NCBI RefSeq assembly: GCF_027587205.1
Contig: NZ_JAPDOD010000106.1
Location: forward strand, 1-7,312
Origin: Solirubrobacter ginsenosidimutans
GTDB lineage: Bacteria; Actinomycetota; Thermoleophilia; Solirubrobacterales; Solirubrobacteraceae
DNA: 7,312 bases
Direction: 5' to 3'
The position numbers and the translations under genes are program-made. The notes under the pieces are model-generated. The model saw nothing but the letters and a program-made list of their open reading frames with translations. It made no database searches and was not told the origin of the DNA. Below are positions 1 to 5,353 of the stretch, piece by piece; position 1 is the first letter of the stretch; each line of letters opens with the position of its first letter.

Positions 1-333
1 GGCGCGGTCGCTCAGGGCGCGGCCGGTTCGGCCGGCGCCGGGGCGAGCGCTGCCGCCGGGCCGGAGGCCAAGGGTGGCGGCTCGGCGGGTGCTGGTGCGT
101 CGGGGGCGGCTGGCGCGGGCGCGGCGGCGAAGCGTGGTGGTGCGGCCGGCGGCGGTGCCGCGGCCGGTCCGGACGTGAAGGGCGGCGCGGCGGGCAAGGC
201 CGCTGCCGGCCCGGACGGCAAGGGCGCTGCGGGTGGCGGTGCCGGTGTCGGTGCTGCGGCGGGACCGGAGGGCAAGGCCGCGAGTGCCGGCGCTGGGGCG
301 TCCGGCGGCGCCGCGGCCGGGCCTGCGATCAAC
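1..333 (+). repeat. Ala/Gly-rich degenerate repeat tract, AAAGP(E/D)xK units
   Basis: Within gene 1 the octapeptide AAAGP(E/D)xK recurs at residues 17-24, 53-60, 67-74 and 85-92, with a last degenerate copy, AAAGPAIN, at 104-111. Spacings are 36, 14, 18 and 19 residues, filled with Gly, Ala and Ser. The tract runs off the left edge, so the copy number is unknown. It is probably a flexible, low-complexity linker between an unseen N-terminal domain and the conserved body. Glycine codons here are mixed: of 38 visible, 20 are GGC, 12 GGT, 5 GGG and 1 GGA. Further into the gene GGC is used almost exclusively. That contrast fits a segment that grew by local duplication and is under weaker codon selection. 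Confidence 0.8.
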
Positions 334-3300
334 AAGGACCCGCACGCGGACCCGGCGTTCCAGGCCATGAAGGGCAAGTCGCAGGCCGCGGCCGGTGGGT
401 CCAAACAGCATGCGCCCGCGAGCGCCGGGGCGGCGTCCGCGCAGGCGGCGGCGGTGCCGCCGGCCAACGATCTCTCCTCCCAGGCGCAGGCCGCGCAGGT
501 CGACGAGATGGCGACGAAGGAGCCTGGGGCGTTCGACCGGGCGGCGTTCATCCAGGCGGTCAAGCAGGCGGTCGACAACTCGGCGCCCAAGAACCTCGAG
601 GAGGCCGACGACTTCAAGGACGGCGGCGCCAACCAGGTCAAGGGGCAGGTCTCCGGCCTGGTGGGCAAGGGCAAGGACGAGTCGCAGAAGGACATCAAGG
701 ACGCGACCGTCGCCGCACCCGACGCGTCCAAGGCGAAGCCCAAGCAGGTCGAGCCGATGACCAACGAGCCGGTGGGCAGCGCCACGTCCACGGTCGGCGC
801 CGCGAACGCGATGCCCGCCCCCGTTCCGCCCGCGACCACGGACCTTTCCGGCGGCCCGAACGAGATCGACAAGCAGATGGCCGACGCGGAGGTCACGGAC
901 GAGCAGATCCACAAGTCCAACGAGCCGACGTTCAACAGCGCGCTCGACGCCCGCGACACCGCCAAGGAGCACTCGGACAAGGCGCCCGCGGACTACCGCA
1001 AGCAGGAGCAGGGCGTGCTCGGCAAGGCCAAGGGCGACGCCGCCGGGATGGAGTCCCAGGGCCTGGCGCAGATGCACGGCGCGCGCGGGCAGGCGTTCCA
1101 GCAGGCGCTCGGCCACAAGCAGGGCGCCAAGACCGAGGACGAGGCCAAGCGGGCCAAGGTCGCCTCGGACATCCAGGGCATCTACGAGAAGACCAAGACC
1201 GACGTCACGAAGACGCTCGGCGAGCTCGACGGCAAGGTGGACCAGGCGTTCACGTCGGGTGAGGCCGCGGCACGCAAGCGCTTCGAGGACTACGTCGGCA
1301 AGCGCATGGACGCCTACAAGGACGACCGCTACGACGGCATCCTCGGCGGCGCCCGCTGGCTCAAGGACAAGCTCCTCGGCATGCCCTCAGAGGTCAACGT
1401 GTTCTACGCCGAGGGCAAGACCCAGTACCTGGCCGACATGGACACGGTCATCGGCAAGGTGGCCGACGTGGTGGGCGCCGGCCTGACCGCCGCCCGCGCC
1501 CGCATCACGCAGGGCAAGGGCGAGATCGCCAAGTACGTCGCCCAGCTCCCGCAGGACCTGCAGAAGGTCGGCAAGGAGGCCGAGTCAAAGCTCGACGGTC
1601 AGTTCGAGCAGCTGACCGCCGAGGTGGACTCCAAGCAGTCCGAGCTCGTCGACACGCTCGCGCGCAAGTACGTCGAATCGCGCGACCAGCTCGACGCCCG
1701 CATCGACGAGATGAAGGCCGCCAACCGGGGCCTGGTCGACAAGGCGATCGACGCGGTCGCGGGCGTGATCAAGACGATCATCCAGCTCAAGAACATGCTG
1801 CTGGGCGTCCTCGCGAAGGCCGCGGACGTGATCGGCGACATCATCGCCGACCCGATCGGCTTCCTCGGCAAGCTGGTCGACGGCATCAAGGCGGGCCTGA
1901 ACCGCTTCGTCGGCAACATCGGCGCCCACCTGCAAGAGGGCCTGATGGGCTGGCTCTTCGGCGCGATCGGCCGGGCCGGCATCCAGCTCCCGAAGAGCTT
2001 CGACATCGCGGGGATCTTCGACCTCGTGATGCAGGTCCTCGGCCTCACCTACCGCCAGATCCGCGCCCGCGTGGTCAAGCTCGTCGGCGAGAAGGTCATG
2101 GCCCGCCTCGAGCAGACGGTCGACGTCTTCAAGATGCTCGTGACCGAGGGCATCCCCGGCCTGTGGAAGTGGATCAAGGACAAGGTCGGCGACCTCGAAG
2201 AGATCGTCATCGGTGGGATCAAGACCTTCATCATCGAGAAGGTCATCAAGGCCGGCATCACCTGGCTGATCGCCTTCCTGAACCCGGCCGCCGCCTTCAT
2301 CAAGGCGTGCAAGATGATCTACGACGTCATCATGTTCATCATCGAGCGTGGCGCCGAGATCATGGATTTCGTGCGCTCGATCCTGGACTCGGTCGGCGCC
2401 ATCGCCAAGGGCGCGATCGGCGTGGTCGCGGAGAAGGTCGAGAGCAGCCTCGCCAAGGCGCTCCCGCTCGCCATCTCGTTCCTCGCCAGCCTGCTCGGCC
2501 TCGGTGGCATCTCCGAGAAGATCCACTCGATCATCCAGAAGGTGCAGGCGCCGATCTCCAAGGCCGTCGACTTCGTCGTCATGGGCGCGGTCAAGGGCGC
2601 CAAGAAGCTCTTCGGCTGGGCCAAGGGCAAGGCGAAGGGGCTCAAGGACCGTCTCACCGGCAAGAACAAGACCAAGGACGCCGACCAGCCGGACCCGAAC
2701 GCGCCGGACGCCAAGCAGGACGAGCAGCAGGACCGCGAACAGCGCCTGAAGGGCGCGACGGACGACACCGAGGCGCTGATGCGCCAGCCCGAGGCGACGG
2801 TCGACAGCGTCCGCGCCAAGCTGCCCGAGATCAAGGAGCGCTACAAGCTCACGAGCATCGAGCTCGAGAAGGACGGCGAGTTCAGCTATCGCCCGAAGGC
2901 CGTCATCAACCCGACGATGCAAGGGCCGCCGGGCGTCCTGTTCACGCCCGAACAACTCGCCGAGATGCGCAAGACCGCGCAGCAATGGGCGCGGCAGATC
3001 AAGGAAAAGGGCCACAAGGACGTCTTCCTCGCCGACCCGATGAAGTACATCGCCGGCGACCCCGCGGCCAAGAAGCAGCCGAAGGTGCAGGTCGGCGACG
3101 CGGTCGAGTCCGCCGCCCACCCGCAGCTCGCCGCCATCGCCGCCGAGGCCGGGCTCACGCTCGTCCGCGGCCTGCACATCCAGGCGACCGGCGACAAGGG
3201 CAACGTCGGCGGCAAGCAGGCGGAGATGGACTTCGTCCTGCTCGGCGCCGACAGCGTCGCCGAGGTCGTCTCGGCGAAGATCGACCCGGGCAAGTACAGC

Positions 3301-3615
3301 TTCAGCACGGACCGCAAGGCCCTGGGGCACTTCACCGACGCTCCGCTCTCCGGGCAGCCGCTGATCGACTATCTCACGGCGAACTTCGGCGCCACGCCCG
3401 TATGGAAGAAGGCAACGGGCCTCCAGGCCGTGCACACTTCCGGCCGCATGCCGCTCGCCGACTTCCGCACCCAGTACCTCGACAAGACGCCCGTGTCCAG
3501 CGTCACCGTGTCCGGCGTCTCGCCCGGTCCGGAACAGCCGCTCAACCGCCAGCTGACCTCCACCGCCCCGCAGCTGCTGGACGAGATGATCAAGCTGGTC
3601 AAGGACCAGCTGTGA
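1..3615 (+). CDS. eCIS-associated large cargo/toxin-type protein (5' partial)
   Basis: The frame is open from base 1 to the TGA at 3613-3615, so the true start lies outside the window; 1204 residues are visible. Seen in order: an Ala/Gly-rich tract with AAAGP(E/D)xK units (residues 1-110); a conserved linker containing VPPAND (from residue 152); a charged helical region (about 298-580) with RMDAYKDDRYDG and heptad-like coils; a module of amphipathic and hydrophobic helices (about 581-880) containing DIIADPIGFLGKLV, GWLFGAIGRAGIQLP and LASLLGLGGISEKI; a Lys/Asp-rich linker (about 874-915); and a C-terminal domain (about 920-1204). From memory, this order and these strings are typical of large proteins encoded in extracellular contractile injection system (eCIS) loci, whose N-terminus often carries a DUF4157/eCIS-core domain. 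No such domain is visible here, because it would lie upstream. The C-terminal domain resembles a PD-(D/E)XK nuclease layout (E1075, D1077, E1088). The role is inferred: cargo or effector loaded into or delivered by an eCIS particle. The hydrophobic helices could instead form a translocation element. Gene reality is near certain; the eCIS link is likely; nuclease activity is tentative. Confidence 0.88.
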   Translation, partial: GAVAQGAAGSAGAGASAAAGPEAKGGGSAGAGASGAAGAGAAAKRGGAAGGGAAAGPDVKGGAAGKAAAGPDGKGAAGGGAGVGAAAGPEGKAASAGAGASGGAAAGPAINKDPHADPAFQAMKGKSQAAAGGSKQHAPASAGAASAQAAAVPPANDLSSQAQAAQVDEMATKEPGAFDRAAFIQAVKQAVDNSAPKNLEEADDFKDGGANQVKGQVSGLVGKGKDESQKDIKDATVAAPDASKAKPKQVEPMTNEPVGSATSTVGAANAMPAPVPPATTDLSGGPNEIDKQMADAEVTDEQIHKSNEPTFNSALDARDTAKEHSDKAPADYRKQEQGVLGKAKGDAAGMESQGLAQMHGARGQAFQQALGHKQGAKTEDEAKRAKVASDIQGIYEKTKTDVTKTLGELDGKVDQAFTSGEAAARKRFEDYVGKRMDAYKDDRYDGILGGARWLKDKLLGMPSEVNVFYAEGKTQYLADMDTVIGKVADVVGAGLTAARARITQGKGEIAKYVAQLPQDLQKVGKEAESKLDGQFEQLTAEVDSKQSELVDTLARKYVESRDQLDARIDEMKAANRGLVDKAIDAVAGVIKTIIQLKNMLLGVLAKAADVIGDIIADPIGFLGKLVDGIKAGLNRFVGNIGAHLQEGLMGWLFGAIGRAGIQLPKSFDIAGIFDLVMQVLGLTYRQIRARVVKLVGEKVMARLEQTVDVFKMLVTEGIPGLWKWIKDKVGDLEEIVIGGIKTFIIEKVIKAGITWLIAFLNPAAAFIKACKMIYDVIMFIIERGAEIMDFVRSILDSVGAIAKGAIGVVAEKVESSLAKALPLAISFLASLLGLGGISEKIHSIIQKVQAPISKAVDFVVMGAVKGAKKLFGWAKGKAKGLKDRLTGKNKTKDADQPDPNAPDAKQDEQQDREQRLKGATDDTEALMRQPEATVDSVRAKLPEIKERYKLTSIELEKDGEFSYRPKAVINPTMQGPPGVLFTPEQLAEMRKTAQQWARQIKEKGHKDVFLADPMKYIAGDPAAKKQPKVQVGDAVESAAHPQLAAIAAEAGLTLVRGLHIQATGDKGNVGGKQAEMDFVLLGADSVAEVVSAKIDPGKYSFSTDRKALGHFTDAPLSGQPLIDYLTANFGATPVWKKATGLQAVHTSGRMPLADFRTQYLDKTPVSSVTVSGVSPGPEQPLNRQLTSTAPQLLDEMIKLVKDQL
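2758..3612 (+). other. C-terminal toxin-like domain of gene 1 (PD-(D/E)XK-like layout)
   Basis: This is the last ~285 residues of gene 1, following a charged, flexible linker rich in Asp, Gln, Lys and Glu. The visible order from about residue 1035 is: helix (GDAVESAAHPQLAAIAAEAG), strand (LTLVRGLHIQA), a hairpin carrying AEMDFVLL (E1075, D1077), then AEVVSAK (E1088, K1093). A helix carrying an acidic residue, then a strand, then (E)xD, then E-x-K is the standard core order of PD-(D/E)XK nucleases and related toxins. The canonical lysine two residues after the glutamate is a valine here (V1090); a lysine lies five residues after it (K1093). Either the lysine has migrated, as in some members of that superfamily, or the domain is inactive or of another fold. 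A swappable C-terminal tip followed by a small acidic gene is the usual architecture of polymorphic toxins. Confidence 0.45.
3601..3605 (+). promoter_or_regulatory. Shine-Dalgarno for gene 2, inside the end of gene 1
   Basis: AAGGA lies six bases upstream of the GTG at 3612, within the last codons of gene 1. With the overlapping stop/start it supports the GTG as the true start and suggests translational coupling between the two genes. Confidence 0.6.
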
Positions 3616-4016
3616 GCCGCCCCGTCCAGGTCTTCGACGCGCCGGCACCGCTCGAGATCGACCCGTCGCCATGGTTCGACGCGGGTCACGTACGGATCCC
3701 GCTCGAGTACTGGTCGCTGCTGCTCGACTTCGCCGAGCGACTCGACCCCGAAGCGGCGCTGCGCCTCAGCGCCCTGTCCGGCACGGCGCTCACCGACGAG
3801 ATCCCGCTCGTGCCCGACGAGCTCAAGCGCGACCGGGCCTTCCTCGCACGCGTGCTCGACGAGCTCGAGGGTGTCTCGCCGCTGATCGCCGAGCCCGACG
3901 ACGAGTATCCCGAGGCGTACCCGAACGCGGAGATCGCCCGGATGGGCCGCGCCGCGCTGGCCGTGTTCGACACCGCGCTCGAGCGCGGCGAGCCGTTCCG
4001 CGCCTGGGACGAGTGA
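3612..4016 (+). CDS. Small acidic protein, candidate immunity protein for the gene 1 toxin domain
   Basis: This 134-residue ORF begins at a GTG overlapping the TGA of gene 1 (GTGA, 3612-3615) and ends at TGA 4014-4016. The start is supported by AAGGA at 3601-3605; the first in-frame ATG is near the C-terminus, so no reasonable ATG alternative exists. The protein begins MSRPVQVFDAPAPLEIDPSP. It is strongly acidic: I count 28 Asp/Glu against 12 Lys/Arg, with acidic clusters at EPDDEYPEAYPNAE and at the WDE terminus. It has no signal peptide, membrane segment or cysteine, so it should be cytosolic and mostly helical. I do not recognise the family. Position directly behind a putative C-terminal toxin domain, tight coupling and acidity fit an immunity protein that binds a basic or nucleic-acid-acting toxin. 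Alternatives are a loading chaperone for the large cargo or a conserved eCIS accessory protein. The gene is very likely real; the immunity role is inference from context. Confidence 0.85.
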   Translation: MSRPVQVFDAPAPLEIDPSPWFDAGHVRIPLEYWSLLLDFAERLDPEAALRLSALSGTALTDEIPLVPDELKRDRAFLARVLDELEGVSPLIAEPDDEYPEAYPNAEIARMGRAALAVFDTALERGEPFRAWDE

Positions 4017-4017
4017 C

Positions 4018-5148
4018 TCAGCGGCGCTTGGCGCGAGCCGTGTAGGGCTTCCCCGGGCGCACGATCACCGTCTTCTTGAGCCGCACGTCGCGCACCGACA
4101 CGGTGCCCTGCGCGACCCGCGTGACCGTCGTGGTGCACGTGTCGGTGACGAGCCATTTCGTGCCGCGGACGGTCGCCGCGCTGTACTGACCTTTGGTGCG
4201 GAACTTGCCTTTGCCGTCGCCCCACAGCCTGCGCGTCTTCGGCTTCGCCGCGGCGGCCAGCGCCCGCTTGGAGCAGTCGAGCTTCTCACTCAGCGTGAGC
4301 GTCGTGATGCCGCCGGACTGGCTGAGCTTGAAGATGCCGTCATAGAACTTCGCGACGCCACCGTCGGAGCGCGTGATCTCGACCACGCCGCGGCGCGCGT
4401 CGACCTCGGTGCCGTTCTTGATCACCGACGCGTCGAGCGAGGCGAACTTCGAGCTGCCCGGAACGCGCACGAGCACCGTGCCGCTGACCGGCCGCGCACC
4501 CACGCTCTTCCCGGCCACCGGTGAGCCGCCGAAGCTGAAGCTGACGTTGTCGACGTAGCCGTCGTTGTACTGCCCGGCGGTCCGCGTCGTGGTGATCGTG
4601 ACGGCGATCAGCCGGGTGTCGAGCGGGATCGAGACCGTTGCCGTGCGCGGCAGCAGATCGGTGAGCCCCTTGCGATCCGCCGACGTCACGGCGGGCAGCA
4701 CGGTGGCCGGGGCGATCGGGGTGCCCGCCGCATCGAGCGGCTGGGCCGAGACCGTCGCCGAGTCGTCCTGACTCGCGTAGCCGCCGATCAGCGCGGAGAG
4801 CGTGCCGGTGACGCCCTTGGCGATCTCCGGGGCCGCCCCGCTGACGTTGATCAGCTGCGACGCCGTGTTGGAGTTCCCGTCCGGGCCGCCAGCGAAGAAG
4901 TTGGCGCCGCCGCCGAGGCGGGCGGCGTCCTCCGCGGTCAAGAACGCGGGCGTCCCGTAGGCGACGGCGGTGAGCGATCCGGTGACCGTCCACCCCGGCA
5001 GAGCCACCTGCGTCCCGCTGTCGGTGGCGCCGGGGGCGGCCTCGGCACCGGGATTGACGACGAGGTTCCCGGCGGGGAGCGCCGCGGAGGCGGGTGCGGC
5101 GAGGAGCAGAGCGGCGGCGAGCGTGGCCAGCGAGACGCGTCCGTGCAT
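4018..5148 (-). CDS. Secreted protein: jelly-roll-like domain plus FecR-like C-terminal domain
   Basis: 376 residues, from ATG (5146-5148) to TGA (4018-4020), with the Shine-Dalgarno GAGAGGG seven bases upstream. Residues 1-22 form a Sec signal peptide: Arg4, a Leu/Ala core, and PASA before A23 as the likely cleavage site. Residues ~28-206 look like a beta-sandwich, carbohydrate-binding-type domain: it opens NLVVNPGAE, contains PGWTVTGS, and closes with the typical last strand GYVDNVSFSF. Residues ~215-376 resemble the FecR-like module found in many secreted Thermoleophilia proteins: RRGVVEITRSDGG, LWGDGKGKFRTKG, SAATVRGTKWLV, TVSVRDVRLKKTVIVRPGKPY. The mature protein has only two cysteines, C292 and C338, which could form a disulfide. 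The C-terminus is basic (TARAKRR). It probably acts outside the membrane in binding cell wall or polysaccharide; no catalytic motif is visible. It ends one base from the end of gene 2, in convergent orientation, so the two belong to separate transcription units. Confidence 0.9.
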   Translation of the reverse strand: MHGRVSLATLAAALLLAAPASAALPAGNLVVNPGAEAAPGATDSGTQVALPGWTVTGSLTAVAYGTPAFLTAEDAARLGGGANFFAGGPDGNSNTASQLINVSGAAPEIAKGVTGTLSALIGGYASQDDSATVSAQPLDAAGTPIAPATVLPAVTSADRKGLTDLLPRTATVSIPLDTRLIAVTITTTRTAGQYNDGYVDNVSFSFGGSPVAGKSVGARPVSGTVLVRVPGSSKFASLDASVIKNGTEVDARRGVVEITRSDGGVAKFYDGIFKLSQSGGITTLTLSEKLDCSKRALAAAAKPKTRRLWGDGKGKFRTKGQYSAATVRGTKWLVTDTCTTTVTRVAQGTVSVRDVRLKKTVIVRPGKPYTARAKRR

Positions 5149-5155
5149 CGGCCGA

Positions 5156-5162
5156 CCCTCTC
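5156..5162 (-). promoter_or_regulatory. Shine-Dalgarno for the secreted protein gene
   Basis: Read on the - strand the sequence is GAGAGGG, followed by seven bases and the ATG at 5148. It fixes the start that also gives a complete signal peptide. An ATG at 5164-5162 is out of frame. Confidence 0.7.
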
Positions 5163-5184
5163 ATACCGGACCACCCTGTGCCAG

Positions 5185-5353
5185 GTAGGAGCCTGTTGAA
5201 GAATCCCGATGCGCCCGCTGCGGCACATCCGCGGCGCCTCGAGCCACCCACGCTGCTCACGTGCCAGAGGCACGCATCGCGAGCGCGGGCGGCCCGAGGC
5301 ACTGGCGGCTGCACCACATCGGTCGGACCGACCATTCCTCAACAGACTCCTAC
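5185..5353 (-). repeat. 169-bp long imperfect palindrome (MITE-like; long RNA hairpin on - strand)
   Basis: The outer arms are GTAGGAGYCTGTTGARGAAT: 5185-5204 and the reverse complement of 5334-5353 match at 18 of 20 bases. The symmetry continues inward: 5215-5232 against 5305-5322 (13 of 18), 5236-5254 against 5282-5300 (16 of 19), and an apical stem CGTGCC/GGCACG (5260-5265, 5269-5274) around a 3-base loop. All three long blocks share nearly the same centre, so this is one structure. Of ten mismatches in the three blocks, eight are transitions, and all eight become G-U pairs in RNA read from the - strand. That RNA would hold 47 Watson-Crick and 8 wobble pairs in the blocks plus the apical six. 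Between the outer and middle arms lies a 13-base perfect palindrome, GGTCGGACCGACC (5321-5333). TA flanks the GGAG...CTCC core on both sides, as expected for an element inserted at TA, though TA is palindromic and so weak evidence. No U-tract follows, so it is not a classic intrinsic terminator. Best guess: a miniature inverted-repeat element or an intergenic structured RNA repeat. No transposase lies inside it. Confidence 0.8.

Noticed and set aside
1..333. Collagen-like triple-helix domain in the Gly/Ala-rich tract
   Set aside because: Glycine does not recur at every third residue; only the AAAGP(E/D)xK motif repeats, at irregular spacing.
12..980. 322-codon antisense open frame at the left edge
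   Set aside because: It mirrors the Ala/Gly repeat tract of gene 1; the Ala/Pro-rich product has no independent support.
2163..3611. Possible upstream extension of gene 2 (the same frame is open far into gene 1)
   Set aside because: The extension is an Arg/Gly/His/Asp-rich shadow of gene 1. Protein-like sequence begins only at the GTG at 3612, which has a ribosome site and a GTGA overlap.
1585..3672. Very long open frame (695 codons) antisense to gene 1
   Set aside because: It is a by-product of G/C-rich third positions in gene 1. Its translation is a Leu/Arg/Asp/Val-rich string with no recognisable domain, while the + frame has clear conserved segments.
3983..4003. GCGCGG/CCGCGC hairpin near the end of gene 2 as a terminator
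   Set aside because: A 6-bp stem with a 9-base loop is common by chance at this GC content; it lies within the coding sequence and no T-tract follows.
5149..5184. Promoter with TATGAG as -10 on the - strand, or a TGGCAC sigma-54-type site
   Set aside because: No -35 match sits at proper spacing for the first, and no matching -12 element for the second; sigma-54 is also not expected in this lineage.
5185..5353. Integron attC site or rho-independent terminator
   Set aside because: The ends do not show the attC core pattern (RYYYAAC...GTTRRRY), no integrase is present, and no U-run follows the hairpin on either strand.
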